Shown here: in pieces, positions 22,716 to 32,400 of the stretch | Position numbering within the stretch: position 1 is the stretch's first letter | Layout: each line of letters starts with the position of its first letter | Assembly: GCA_964572745.1 (NCBI GenBank) | Contig: CAZNFT010000016.1 | Span: 1 to 37,902, forward strand | Direction: 5' to 3' | Length of the DNA stretch: 37,902 bases | From: M50B103 sp041667565 | GTDB taxonomy: Bacteria; Fidelibacterota; Fidelibacteria; Fidelibacterales; Fidelibacteraceae | Made by a program: the position numbers and the translations under genes | The notes under the pieces: generated by a model | Database searches by the model: none | Seen by the model: only the letters and a program-made list of their open reading frames with translations | What the model was told of the DNA's origin: nothing

Positions 22716-23954
22716 TTACTTTCTCTTAGGTTTTAACAAAAGACGATGAAATAAGCTTTCATCAAATAGTTCATGAGCTAATTTTTGGATATCTTCGGGA
22801 CTTACCGCTTCGACCTCTTTAAGCGTTTCGTCTATAGAAATAATTTTACCATAGTGCACATGCTGATGTATCATTCGTTGCATTTGATGAGACATACTTT
22901 CCAGGCCCATAAGCAAAGAGCCCATGCTTTGAGCTTTAACTTTAGTAAGTTCGGCTTTGGAAATGCCTTCATTCTTCAATTTATTGAATTCCTTCCAGAT
23001 CAGATCCTGAAGTGTATCTACATGTTTTAGATCAGTAGCTACATATACACCAAATAAGCCACTCTCTTTAAAAGCGTCTATAAATGAATAAATCGTATAA
23101 GCAAAGCCATATTTTTCACGAATATTATAAAATAGACGAGAGGTCATGCCGGCAGAAAGAATTGCATTTAAAATTGAATAAACTATGCGGCGCTCATCAG
23201 AATAAGAGTAGGCTCTTCGACCAATAAGCATATGCGTTTGAGTTATATCACGAGTAATGACAAGTTCTTTTTCCCGAGGATCAAAAAGAGGATAATTATG
23301 TCCTCCCTTTCCTGATGCGGGAATTGAACCCATAAGGCTTTCTATTTGCTTGACAATTAGATCATGGTCCACAGCACCTACTGCTACAATGCTAATACGA
23401 TCGGGTGTATAGTTTTCATCAACAAAATCACGAATAGTTTCAAAGTTAAATGAAGAAACCGTATCAATAGTACCGGCAATGGGATAGCCATAGGGATGAT
23501 CGGGGAACATCTGCTTCATAAAAGCATCATTAGCTACATCTTGCGGGCTATCTAAAGAATCATGAATTTCTTCAATAACAACTGATCGCTCGCGCTCAAT
23601 CTCATCTTTGGGATAAGTGGAATTTTGAACAATATCGCAAAGAACTTCTAAAGCAGTATTGACTTCGGTATCTAGAACACGGGCAAAAAAAGCTGTCATC
23701 TCTCGCGAAGTATAAGCATTTATTTGTCCGCCTTTAGATTCTATACCCTCAACAATATTGTAAGCGTTGCGGGTTTTGGTTTGCTTAAATGACATATGTT
23801 CCAGAAAATGAGCAATGCCATTGTTCTTAGAGCTTTCATCAGCAGAACCGGCTTGAATAAAAATACCAACCGCAGCCGATCGAAGGGAATCGACCGACCG
23901 GGTTAGTATATTAATACCATTATTTAAAACGGTTTTTTTATAAGGAATTTGCAT
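22716..23954 (-). CDS. M16 (pitrilysin/processing-peptidase-like) zinc metalloprotease
   Basis: 412 residues, a one-lobe-pair M16B protein like those encoded beside pnp in many bacteria. The inverted zinc motif HFLEH (His49, Glu52, His53) is complete, and the distal Glu ligand lies in ERSVVIEEIHDS (Glu128 or Glu129). The C-terminal half has the RRAYSYSDERR and GMTSRLFYNIREKYGFAY segments typical of the partner domain that shapes the chamber. Such enzymes degrade short peptides. It starts 2 bases after the pnp stop and abuts the deacetylase, so it is co-translated in the operon. No signal peptide. Confidence 0.95.
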   Translation of the reverse strand: MQIPYKKTVLNNGINILTRSVDSLRSAAVGIFIQAGSADESSKNNGIAHFLEHMSFKQTKTRNAYNIVEGIESKGGQINAYTSREMTAFFARVLDTEVNTALEVLCDIVQNSTYPKDEIERERSVVIEEIHDSLDSPQDVANDAFMKQMFPDHPYGYPIAGTIDTVSSFNFETIRDFVDENYTPDRISIVAVGAVDHDLIVKQIESLMGSIPASGKGGHNYPLFDPREKELVITRDITQTHMLIGRRAYSYSDERRIVYSILNAILSAGMTSRLFYNIREKYGFAYTIYSFIDAFKESGLFGVYVATDLKHVDTLQDLIWKEFNKLKNEGISKAELTKVKAQSMGSLLMGLESMSHQMQRMIHQHVHYGKIISIDETLKEVEAVSPEDIQKLAHELFDESLFHRLLLKPKRK

Positions 23955-23956
23955 TC

Positions 23957-26128
23957 TTAGCGACGATGTCCACCACTGCCGCGATCCCGAGAATTGTTAT
24001 TGTAGGGTTTTCTGGCGGGACGGGGTTTCCGTTCCGGTTCTACATATCCTTCGGGAGGCTCAGTTGTGCGTTTGATACTCAAGTTCACACGACCCTGACT
24101 ATCAACTTCAAACAACTTAACCTTAACTGAATCATTCAATTTTACAATATCTGTCACAGCGTTGGTACGCTCCCACGCCATTTCAGAAATGTGGACCAAG
24201 CCTTCTTTGCCGGGCATAAATTCAACAAAAGCACCAAAGTCCATAAGACGAGTCACTTTAGCATCATATATTTTGCCAACTTCAGGTTCAGCAACAAGAG
24301 ATTTAACCCAATCTTCGGCTAATTTAGCTTTTGAAGCATCCATGGTAAAGATCTTGACAATACCGTCTTGATCAATATCCATTTCAACGCCTGTTTTAGC
24401 AATGATTTCTTTAATAACTTTGCCACCAGGTCCTATTACAGCACCAATTTTTTCTGTATCAATTTTCATTGATGTCATGCGTGGTGCCCATTTACTGAGT
24501 TCTGTCCTGGGAGCATCAAGTCCCTTCTTCATTTCACCTAAGATATGAAGACGACCTTCTTTAGCTTGTTCTAGAGCTGTTTTCATTAGATCAAAAGATA
24601 AACCTTCGATCTTAAGGTCCATTTGGATAGCAGTAATACCATCTTCGGTACCGGTTACTTTAAAATCCATATCTCCGTAATGATCTTCTTCTCCAAGAAT
24701 ATCAGAAAGAACGGCAAACTTATCGCCATCGCTGATTAGACCCATCGCAATACCGGATACCATTTTCTTGATAGGAACACCTGCATCCATAAGTGAAAGA
24801 CAGCCACCACAGACAGAAGCCATAGATGAGGAACCATTTGATTCCATAATGTCAGATACTACACGAATGGTATAGGGAAAATCCTCTATAGAAGGTAAAA
24901 TCGGTTTCAAAGAACGTTCTGCTAAATTACCATGACCCACTTCACGACGAGAAACGCCACGGATCATGCGAGCTTCACCGGTTGAGAATGGAGGGAAATT
25001 ATATTGAAGCATATACACTTTATCTTCATTTCCATCAATACTATCAAGAAGCTGTGCATCACGAGATGAACCTAAAGTGGTAGTAACCAATGCTTGAGTT
25101 TCGCCACGTGTAAATAAAGATGAACCATGAGTGCGTGGTAAAACAGAAGTTTCTGATGTGATCTTACGGATCTCATTTGTCTTTCTTCCGTCAACACGAA
25201 TGTTATCTTTTAAGATCTTTTTACGGATTTCTTCTTTATGAATATCGTGTACAAGGCGTTTGACTTCATCGCCACATTCAGGATAGTCTTCTTCGAGTGC
25301 CTCAATAATATCAGCAACAAGTGCATCTTCAGCGGCACCGCGATCTTGTTTCATGGTAATAGCCAGAATATCAAGCATTTTATTGCCAACCAATTCAACA
25401 ACCTTTGCATTGAATTCTGCATCTTCTTCAATTTCCGGAGCTAAACGTTTTTCAGGTTTGATTTCGGCAATGAGTTCTTCTTGAAGTTCGATATATTCAA
25501 TGATAGCCTTATGAGCTTCTTGTACACCATTTATGAATTCATCTTCTGAAATTTCCTGCGCTTCACCTTCTACCATAACGATAGAATCTTTTGAACCGGC
25601 TACTACAATTTCAAGATCGCTTTCTTCAATTTCTGAAAAAAGTGGGTTGATAATATATTCTCCGTCGATCCGGGCAGCACGCGCAGACGCAATGGGACCT
25701 TCAAAAGGAATATTGGAAATACTTAATGCAGCAGAAGCCGCAACAGCACCCAACATATCAGGTTGATTTTCGCCATCATATGATAGCACATTTACGATCA
25801 TCTGTGTCTCAAAATACCAGTTTTTAGGTAATAATGGGCGAATCTGACGATCAATAACACGCGAAGTTAAGATCTCACGGTCAGATAAACGTCCTTCTCG
25901 ACGTAAAAAACCACCGGGGATCTTGCCACTTGAATAGAATTTTTCGCGAAATTCTACTGATAATGGCACAAAATCAGCGCCTTCACGTATGCTTTTACTT
26001 GACACAACAGTAGCCAATACTACAGTGTCGCCTAATCTGGCGAGTACGGCACCATCTGCCTGTTTTGCCATTCGACCGGTTTCAAGCTGTACCAGCTTGC
26101 CAGCGATCATTTTTTCTTTGGTAATCAA
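23957..26128 (-). CDS. pnp: Polyribonucleotide nucleotidyltransferase (PNPase)
   Basis: 3'-to-5' phosphorolytic RNA-degrading enzyme. The 723 residues have two RNase PH-like cores (about 10-240 and 310-540, with the FFPPFSTGEA-type loop written here as YNFPPFSTGEARM), an all-helix domain between them, a KH domain (IGAVIGPGGKVIKEI, about 570-585) and an S1 domain (YDAKVTRLMDFGAFVEFMPG, about 630-650). A short RG/N-rich basic tail follows. The start is a TTG at 26128: GGAG lies 8 bases before it, while the next ATG (codon 7) has no ribosome site. A hairpin (26141-26164) just above may be the autoregulation site. It lies between rpsO and the M16 peptidase gene. Confidence 0.97.
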   Translation of the reverse strand: MITKEKMIAGKLVQLETGRMAKQADGAVLARLGDTVVLATVVSSKSIREGADFVPLSVEFREKFYSSGKIPGGFLRREGRLSDREILTSRVIDRQIRPLLPKNWYFETQMIVNVLSYDGENQPDMLGAVAASAALSISNIPFEGPIASARAARIDGEYIINPLFSEIEESDLEIVVAGSKDSIVMVEGEAQEISEDEFINGVQEAHKAIIEYIELQEELIAEIKPEKRLAPEIEEDAEFNAKVVELVGNKMLDILAITMKQDRGAAEDALVADIIEALEEDYPECGDEVKRLVHDIHKEEIRKKILKDNIRVDGRKTNEIRKITSETSVLPRTHGSSLFTRGETQALVTTTLGSSRDAQLLDSIDGNEDKVYMLQYNFPPFSTGEARMIRGVSRREVGHGNLAERSLKPILPSIEDFPYTIRVVSDIMESNGSSSMASVCGGCLSLMDAGVPIKKMVSGIAMGLISDGDKFAVLSDILGEEDHYGDMDFKVTGTEDGITAIQMDLKIEGLSFDLMKTALEQAKEGRLHILGEMKKGLDAPRTELSKWAPRMTSMKIDTEKIGAVIGPGGKVIKEIIAKTGVEMDIDQDGIVKIFTMDASKAKLAEDWVKSLVAEPEVGKIYDAKVTRLMDFGAFVEFMPGKEGLVHISEMAWERTNAVTDIVKLNDSVKVKLFEVDSQGRVNLSIKRTTEPPEGYVEPERKPRPARKPYNNNSRDRGSGGHRR

Positions 26129-26140
26129 AGTTTTCTCCTC

Positions 26141-26164
26141 AACAGCAACTACTTTCCTGCTGTT
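26141..26164 (-). promoter_or_regulatory. rpsO-pnp intercistronic hairpin
   Basis: On the minus strand, AACAGCAG (26157-26164) and TTGCTGTT (26141-26148) form a stem around GAAAGTAG, immediately before the pnp ribosome site. It has no T-run. In Escherichia coli the equivalent place carries an RNase III-cleaved stem used by PNPase to limit its own synthesis; a similar role here is inferred from position. Confidence 0.55.
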
Positions 26165-26173
26165 TCTTATATG

Positions 26174-26446
26174 TTATTTTCTTAAACCTAATTCTTTGAT
26201 CAATGTATAATATGCGTTGTAATCTTTAGCTTTAACATAGCGAAGTAAACGAGTACGTTGTCCAACTAATTTTAAAAGACCGCGACGGTTGTGGTGGTCT
26301 TTTTTGTGGATTTTTACGTGTTCTGTCAAATCTTTAATGCGTTGTGTTAAAAGTGCAATTTGTACTTCAGGTGAACCTGTATCAAGTTCGTCTTTTCCAA
26401 ATTTCTTTACGATATCAGCTATTTGATCTTTACTTAATGTTGACAT
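26174..26446 (-). CDS. rpsO: 30S ribosomal protein S15
   Basis: 90 residues, the usual S15 size. It binds 16S rRNA early in small-subunit assembly. The family text is clear: DTGSPEVQIALLTQRIKDLTEHVKIHKKDHHNRRGLLKLVGQRTRLL in overlapping pieces (residues 22-68), ending in YYTLIKELGLRK. The ATG follows CGGAGGAAAA, which lies inside the end of ribF; the two genes overlap by 13 bases. Confidence 0.98.
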   Translation of the reverse strand: MSTLSKDQIADIVKKFGKDELDTGSPEVQIALLTQRIKDLTEHVKIHKKDHHNRRGLLKLVGQRTRLLRYVKAKDYNAYYTLIKELGLRK

Positions 26447-27369
26447 TTTTCCTCCGTCAATATTTTACATTTTTTTATGTCACGATTTATTTGCTCTATC
26501 AGAGCATCCATTGTATCAAATTTTCGTTCTTCACGAACAAAGTGTTTAAAGCGTATCTCAACATGTTTATTATATTGATGTTCTAAGTCTTTTTCTAAGA
26601 CGTGAACTTCCATTGTAAGTTCATCTTCAGCAAAAGTTGGCCTTATACCTATGTTACAGATCCCATTATACCTGTCTTTGCCTAGTTTAACACTTACGCA
26701 ATAGACACCAAAACCCGGGATTATGCAAGATCGCATGTCAGGATCAATATTCAGTGTTGGAAAACCCATTGTCCTCCCCCGTTGTTGTCCGGGAATAACT
26801 GTCCCTGATATACGATAATTGTAACCTAACATAGTGCTTACATCATCAATTTTTCCATCTTTTAAGGTTTTTCGGATCAATTGCGATGATATGTCAAAAC
26901 CCTTGTATTGTGTTTTATCAACTACAATGAGTTCAAAATCATGCGCTTCAGCCGACTTTTTCAAGAACTTGATCCCAGCTTCATCTTTTTTTCCGATGGA
27001 GTGATCAGGACCGGCTACGAGCACCTTAAGGTCGAGATATGTCAATAAACGATTTAGGAATGTTTCGGGGTCCATCTTAGCAAATTCAAGATCGAAATGT
27101 TTTAAAACAAGCATATCGATGCCTGATGCTTCAATAGCATCCGTTTTTTCCTCAGGTTTCATCAGAGCTACCTCTTTTTGTCCGCTTAAAACTTCTCTCG
27201 GTGTTGGCGCAAAAGTAATGATCATACTTTTCACTCCGAGCTCTTCCGCTTTTGTGCGAACAATTCCGAGGATCTTCCGATGTCCCCTATGCAGTCCGTC
27301 AAATGAACCGATAGCCAAAACCACCGAGGGTCTTGTCTTTATGTCTTCGAGCTTATTAAAGATTTCCAT
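26434..27369 (-). CDS. ribF: Bifunctional riboflavin kinase / FAD synthetase
   Basis: Makes FMN from riboflavin, then FAD from FMN. 311 residues. The N-terminal adenylyltransferase half has the nucleotide-binding GSFDGLHRGH (about 22-31). The flavin loop is written GPDHSIGKKDEAG, where many homologues have GxDFRFGxxRxG, so it is a little divergent. The C-terminal kinase half has RGRTMGFPTLNI and FGVYCVSV, then an HVLEKD segment. The gene overlaps the end of truB by 31 bases and the start of rpsO by 13, so the three are tightly coupled. Confidence 0.95.
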   Translation of the reverse strand: MEIFNKLEDIKTRPSVVLAIGSFDGLHRGHRKILGIVRTKAEELGVKSMIITFAPTPREVLSGQKEVALMKPEEKTDAIEASGIDMLVLKHFDLEFAKMDPETFLNRLLTYLDLKVLVAGPDHSIGKKDEAGIKFLKKSAEAHDFELIVVDKTQYKGFDISSQLIRKTLKDGKIDDVSTMLGYNYRISGTVIPGQQRGRTMGFPTLNIDPDMRSCIIPGFGVYCVSVKLGKDRYNGICNIGIRPTFAEDELTMEVHVLEKDLEHQYNKHVEIRFKHFVREERKFDTMDALIEQINRDIKKCKILTEEKCQH

Positions 27370-28061
27370 GCTTCAATAAAAGCCTCTATGCTATATGCTT
27401 CGTCCAGAGTAAATTCACCGACTCGTTCACGAATAAGATTTAGCGCATAGGCTCCACATCCTAATTCCTTTCCGATATCGGCAGCCAGTGTCCGAATATA
27501 GGTTCCTGTACTGCATTCTACCCTCAAACTTAAAACAGGACAAGAATATTCTAAAATATCCAATGACTCAATTCTAATATTAATAGGGTCTCTTTCAATG
27601 ATCTTGCCTTCTCTCGCCAGTTTATAAAGACGCTTGCCTTTCACTTTCTTGGCTGAGAACATCGGCGGTATTTGGGTGATATCACCCTTGAACTTTTCAA
27701 GAACGGCCTGAATGTCATCCAAACTCGGTGGCGATATGAGTTCGCTGCTTTTCACAACCTGACCTTCTCTATCAAGAGTATCGGTCTCTTTTCCAAGTTC
27801 TATGTCAACCCGGTAAACCTTATTCTTGCCTTTATACTGGTCTAACATTTTTGTATGTTTACCAAAACCAAGAATCAAAATCCCTTCTGCAAAGGGATCC
27901 AGCGTACCGGCGTGACCGACTTTTTTAAAGCCAGTCGCGTATCTCAATTTATTTACAACATCAAAGGATGTCCAATCAACCGGTTTATTAACAGGAAGGA
28001 TCATCCCGACGATAGTTCCGTCTTCAGATGTTTCGTAGTAATGTATTAATGGTTTCAACAT
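27339..28061 (-). CDS. truB: tRNA pseudouridine(55) synthase
   Basis: Makes pseudouridine 55 in the T-loop of tRNAs. The catalytic Asp lies in GHAGTLDPFAEG (Asp55 from this start). KPVDWTSFDVVNKLRY, the SAKKVKGKRLYKLAREG segment and STGTYIRTLAADIG are also family signatures. The start is uncertain: 28061 is used here (overlapping rbfA by 38 bases, weak TTTGGA upstream); 28004, giving MILPVNKP, would match the usual first residues better but has only GGAAC at long spacing; 28103 is the outer limit. It lies between rbfA and ribF in the operon. Confidence 0.93.
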   Translation of the reverse strand: MLKPLIHYYETSEDGTIVGMILPVNKPVDWTSFDVVNKLRYATGFKKVGHAGTLDPFAEGILILGFGKHTKMLDQYKGKNKVYRVDIELGKETDTLDREGQVVKSSELISPPSLDDIQAVLEKFKGDITQIPPMFSAKKVKGKRLYKLAREGKIIERDPINIRIESLDILEYSCPVLSLRVECSTGTYIRTLAADIGKELGCGAYALNLIRERVGEFTLDEAYSIEAFIEAWKSLISSKT

Positions 28062-28362
28062 TATCCAAACTATCGTCAATAAAAATTCTAATTGTTGGGA
28101 CATATCTCATGCGGACCTTATTACCGATCTCCAATCTGATACGTCCTCTATCTGCGATCAAAGCCTTAAGACAGCGTTTCCGTAATTCTGCATCAGGAGG
28201 ATATACCGACACATAAATTTTAGCTTCTCGCAGATCCTGAGTTAATTTAACACCAGAAACAGTCAACATTGCATCCTGACATCCTTCAGGGGCTGTATGG
28301 ACCAATAAATTGCCCACAGCATGCTGAATTTCTTTTGCTAGTCTTTCGGCTCTGGATATCAT
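28024..28362 (-). CDS. rbfA: Ribosome-binding factor A
   Basis: Helps late maturation of the 30S subunit and 16S rRNA 5' end processing, especially in the cold. 112 residues, KH-type fold. Recognisable are the opening RAERLAKEIQHAVGNLL, the VSGVKLTQDLREAKIYVSVYP strand pair and the end VRMRYVPTIRIFIDDSLDN. It begins at the base after the infB stop codon and its end overlaps the likely truB start. Confidence 0.94.
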   Translation of the reverse strand: MISRAERLAKEIQHAVGNLLVHTAPEGCQDAMLTVSGVKLTQDLREAKIYVSVYPPDAELRKRCLKALIADRGRIRLEIGNKVRMRYVPTIRIFIDDSLDNVETINTLLRNI

Positions 28363-31035
28363 TTAAGCCTCCAATTTTCTCTTGATAGCTTTTTCTTGGT
28401 AGCTTTCGATAATATCGCCTTCTTTGAAGTCAGTGAAGGAATCAATATAAATACCACATTCAAATCCTTCTTTAACTTCTTTAACATCATCTTTAAATCG
28501 TTTCAATGAGGTTAAATATCCTTTAAATATCTCTTCACCCGCTCTAATTATACGAATGGTTGTATTTCTCTTCATGACGCCCTTGTTCACAATAGAGCCG
28601 GCAACTACGCCGACTTTTGAAATTTTGATCAACTGGCGAACTTCGGAGGAACCAAGTATTACTTGTATTTTATCGGGTTCCAGTAAACCTTCCAAAGCCA
28701 ATCTTACATCTTCAACTGCATCATAAATCACTGTATAATTTCTAATTTCTACACTACGGTCCTTAGCAAGCTCCAGCGCCTGAGATGTAGCGTTCACATG
28801 GAAACCCACTATCACGGCATTGGAAGCAGAGGCGAGGTTAATATCGCCTTCGTTGATCATACCAATGCCTCGGTGTATTACTTTTACAGCAACTTCATTG
28901 GTCGAAAGTTTCATAAATGAATCGGCGAGAGCCTCGATAGAACCATCTACATCACCTTTAATAAGCAAGGCGAGTTCGCGAGTACGACCTTCAGCGATCT
29001 GGCGACCGATCTCATCCAATGTTTGCAATGACTGAGCCCTAAATTCCTGTTCACGGTGAATAATCTTACGTTCATTTGCAATACGACGAGCTTCTTTTTC
29101 ATCGTTCATAACAATAAACTGATCACCGGCCTGAGGAACAGAGTCAAAACCCTGGATCTGAACAGGATCTGCAGGGATAGCTTGTTCTAAGCGTTCACCA
29201 TGTTCATTCATCATCGAACGAACCCTTCCGGAAAATCTACCGGTGATAAAGGCATCACCAACGCTTAAAGTACCTCGATTGATCAAAACTGTTGCTACGG
29301 CTCCCAAGCCCTTATCCAACTGTGATTCAATTACAACTCCACGGGCTCTACCCTCAGTTGTAGATTTTAGTTCAAGGACTTCAGCTTCAAGCAAAATAGC
29401 TTCCAGTAAAGCATCTATATTCATACCTGTTTTAGCCGAAACTTTAACGGCCTGTATTGACCCGCCCCAATCTTCAACTAAAACATTATTTTCTGATAAT
29501 TCACGAAGAACTCTATCGGGATCAATATCAGGTTTATCCATTTTATTGATGGCTATGATCATTGGAACACCGGCTGCCTGAGCATGGTTTATTGCCTCTT
29601 TTGTCTGAGGCATTACACCATCATCAGCAGCAACAACAATCACAACAATATCAGTTGCCTGTGCACCACGAGCACGCATAGCCGTAAAAGCTTCGTGACC
29701 CGGAGTATCTAGAAAAGTAATACGTTTTTTCTGTGAGGTCATTAATGAATAAGCACCAATATGCTGTGTAATACCACCGGATTCACCAACGGCAACATGT
29801 TCATTACGGATGTAATCCAGAATTGAGGTCTTACCGTGATCAACGTGACCCATAACAGTTACAACAGGAGGACGTTCACAAAGTTCACCTTCGATCTCAT
29901 CTTCCTCTTCTTCCATGATCTCTTCTGTATATTCGTTTAATTTTTCAACTTCAAGTTCAAATTCTGCAGCAAGAAGTTCTATGGTATCCCAATCCAATCG
30001 TTGATTGATAGTTACCATCAAACCCATTTCCATACATTTTCCAATGATATCAACAACGCCAACGTCAAAATGCTTTGCCAGTTCATCAACTGAAATAAAT
30101 TCCGTGATCTGAATGATACCATCATCAATATCTGCTTCGTGATCACCTTGCTTGCTACTTTTGTATTTTTTTCTTTTAGGCTTTTCGCTCATTGATGCAA
30201 TTGTTGCGCGAATAGATTCATCAACTTTTGCTTGGTCAACTTGCTTTCTTTTCTTTTTCCTGCGTTTTGATGGTGCAGCAGACGTTGTGGTCGCAGGATC
30301 AACAGGTTTAGATTGACGGATCTTGTCAATTCTTGATTCTATTTCTGAAACCTGAATGCGTTTTGTTGCATGTTTATGGCGGGCCTTCAATTTTTCGAGT
30401 TTATTCTCAAATTGTTTTTCTTGTCCGGCTTGACCGGGCTTTTCTGATTTAGAAGGCTTAGTCTTTTGCTCCGCTTTTTTCTTCTTTCTTTCTTCTTCTT
30501 CTTTACGAAGCTGTTCTGCAGCTTCTTTTTCAGCTTTTCTGCGAGCTTGGTTCTGAGTTTGTATTTTACGAGATTCTTCTTCAGCCTTCTGCCTGATCTC
30601 TTTTTCTTTTTCTATCGTTTTATTCTCTGTATAGACTTCACTTATTTCGGGAGCTTTTTCTTGAGGTTTTTCGTGTATAACAGCTGCTACCGGTTCAGGA
30701 GCTGGCGGTTCCGGCTTGTCAATTAATGACTCCAAAACCCGTTCTTCTACCTTTTTACGTGCAGCTTCCTCTTCTATTTTTTCTTGTTCTCTATTTTTTC
30801 TACGTTCTTCTTCGGCAATGCGTTTATATTCTCGCTGCACCATAAGATTATCCGCTTTTTTTACATCTTCGGCAAAACGTTTCAATACAATAGCACGAGT
30901 TTCAGGCTCGAGGGCCTTGTTTAACGAAGCTTCTATACCTTCTGATTTTAAAAAATCTATAATGTCTCTGTGCGATATATTTAATTGCTTCGCCAATTGA
31001 AATATTTTTACCGGCTTGTCAGCGGAAGCTGTCAT
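28363..31035 (-). CDS. infB: Translation initiation factor IF-2
   Basis: GTPase that brings initiator tRNA to the 30S subunit and promotes subunit joining. 890 residues. An IF2 N-terminal helical module (8-55) is followed by a very charged Lys/Glu low-complexity region (60-300), then a second N-terminal-type module (about 310-365). The GTPase domain has G1 GHVDHGKT (396-403), G3 DTPGH (443-447) and G4 NKMD (497-500). Domains II-IV follow, ending in GFECGIYIDSFTDFKEGDIIE. Start ATG follows AGGAG, in the 9-base gap after nusA. The low-complexity part is the usual variable region of IF-2. Confidence 0.98.
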   Translation of the reverse strand: MTASADKPVKIFQLAKQLNISHRDIIDFLKSEGIEASLNKALEPETRAIVLKRFAEDVKKADNLMVQREYKRIAEEERRKNREQEKIEEEAARKKVEERVLESLIDKPEPPAPEPVAAVIHEKPQEKAPEISEVYTENKTIEKEKEIRQKAEEESRKIQTQNQARRKAEKEAAEQLRKEEEERKKKKAEQKTKPSKSEKPGQAGQEKQFENKLEKLKARHKHATKRIQVSEIESRIDKIRQSKPVDPATTTSAAPSKRRKKKRKQVDQAKVDESIRATIASMSEKPKRKKYKSSKQGDHEADIDDGIIQITEFISVDELAKHFDVGVVDIIGKCMEMGLMVTINQRLDWDTIELLAAEFELEVEKLNEYTEEIMEEEEDEIEGELCERPPVVTVMGHVDHGKTSILDYIRNEHVAVGESGGITQHIGAYSLMTSQKKRITFLDTPGHEAFTAMRARGAQATDIVVIVVAADDGVMPQTKEAINHAQAAGVPMIIAINKMDKPDIDPDRVLRELSENNVLVEDWGGSIQAVKVSAKTGMNIDALLEAILLEAEVLELKSTTEGRARGVVIESQLDKGLGAVATVLINRGTLSVGDAFITGRFSGRVRSMMNEHGERLEQAIPADPVQIQGFDSVPQAGDQFIVMNDEKEARRIANERKIIHREQEFRAQSLQTLDEIGRQIAEGRTRELALLIKGDVDGSIEALADSFMKLSTNEVAVKVIHRGIGMINEGDINLASASNAVIVGFHVNATSQALELAKDRSVEIRNYTVIYDAVEDVRLALEGLLEPDKIQVILGSSEVRQLIKISKVGVVAGSIVNKGVMKRNTTIRIIRAGEEIFKGYLTSLKRFKDDVKEVKEGFECGIYIDSFTDFKEGDIIESYQEKAIKRKLEA

Positions 31036-31044
31036 AGGCGACTC

Positions 31045-32385
31045 CTAATTCATTTTTTCAGAGGCCTCTTCAGAGGCTTCAATATCTTCATTGTCTGTGT
31101 TGTGATCAATATCAAGTTCACTATCAGAACCACGTTTTGTTTCTATAGCTTCATTAATTAAAGCTTCGATCTTTTCAAAGGTCTTTTCTCCAATGCCCTT
31201 TATCTCAAGAAGATCATCAACATCAGCATTCATAAAATCTGCAGCAGTTTCTATATCGGCATCCGATAATGCATGAATTTGAGCAGATGTAAGACCATCA
31301 ATATCTTCAATATAAATATCATCACCTTCAAAGCGATTGTATTCAGATTGACGAATAGCGTCGATCTCATAGCCGGTTACGCGACCGGCAAGATTGATAT
31401 TAATACCACTTGATCCAATGGCTGTTGCGATCTCATCATCATTAAAAACTGCAAGAACAGTACGACGTTCTTCATCTATTTCTAAGAAAAGAGGTTTAGC
31501 AGGTGAAAGCGCACGAGAGATCAATAGTTCAGATTCAGAACTGTAGTTGATAATATCGATGTTCTCACCACTTAACTCTTTAACTATCGCTTTAATACGA
31601 GAACCCTTAATACCCACACAAGCACCTACGGCATCAATTCTTTTATCATTTGATTCTACAATGATTTTAGAGCGCTTACCGGGAACGCGGGCAATAGAAC
31701 GAATTTCTACAATACTGTCAAATATTTCAGGAACTTCTAATTCAAATAAACGACGTAAAAAGGAATCGTCTGCGCGAGTAATAATAATTTCGGGACCGCG
31801 TGTTGACATGCGGACTTCTTTAATAATGGCCTTAATTGTATCGCCACGATGATAATGTTCCGTAGGGATCTGTTCAGGTCGAGGCATTTTCAATTCTGTT
31901 TTGTCAATATTTACATATACAGCATCGTTGCGACGGATCTGATGAATGTTACCCATAATGATCTCGCCAACACGATTTTGATATTCTTCAAAAACCTGGT
32001 TCCGTTCAACTTCGCGGATTTTTTGACCTAAAACCTGTTTTGCTGCAGAAATCATTCTACGACCAAAAATATTGGGGTCAATAACCTTAACAACAATCTC
32101 ACCAAGCTCGGGATCTTCTACATCAGGCAACTTTGCTGCTTCAGAAATAGCGATCTCTGCTACTTCGTCATCAAAATCTTCGTCTGATACAACTTCTAAT
32201 TGCTGATATATCTCAATCTCACCTTTGTCTGCATTTACGATAACGTCAAAATTATCGACTTCACCATATTGCTTTTTGATGATCGTATCAAAAACCTTAA
32301 CGATGATCTCGCCTACTTCTGAGCGATTGATACCCTTTTCTTTGGCCAGGCTAGCAAAAGCTTCTATTAGATGTCTATTATCCAA
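31045..32385 (-). CDS. nusA: Transcription termination/antitermination factor NusA
   Basis: Binds RNA polymerase and nascent RNA, affecting pausing, termination and antitermination. 446 residues. The N-terminal polymerase-binding domain is about 1-125. The S1 domain includes GEIIMGNIHQIRRNDAVYVNI (about 142-162). KH1 and KH2 follow, with DAVGACVGIKGSRIKAIVKEL and IATAIGSSGININLAGRVTGYEID. A helix-hairpin-helix tail DLLEIKGIGEKTFEKIEALI (about 390-410) precedes an acidic end. The ribosome site GGAG precedes the ATG, 15 bases after rimP. Its presence in an operon that opens with a terminator-like hairpin fits self-control by attenuation. Confidence 0.97.
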   Translation of the reverse strand: MDNRHLIEAFASLAKEKGINRSEVGEIIVKVFDTIIKKQYGEVDNFDVIVNADKGEIEIYQQLEVVSDEDFDDEVAEIAISEAAKLPDVEDPELGEIVVKVIDPNIFGRRMISAAKQVLGQKIREVERNQVFEEYQNRVGEIIMGNIHQIRRNDAVYVNIDKTELKMPRPEQIPTEHYHRGDTIKAIIKEVRMSTRGPEIIITRADDSFLRRLFELEVPEIFDSIVEIRSIARVPGKRSKIIVESNDKRIDAVGACVGIKGSRIKAIVKELSGENIDIINYSSESELLISRALSPAKPLFLEIDEERRTVLAVFNDDEIATAIGSSGININLAGRVTGYEIDAIRQSEYNRFEGDDIYIEDIDGLTSAQIHALSDADIETAADFMNADVDDLLEIKGIGEKTFEKIEALINEAIETKRGSDSELDIDHNTDNEDIEASEEASEKMN

Positions 32386-32400
32386 TTGCTTATCTCCTAT

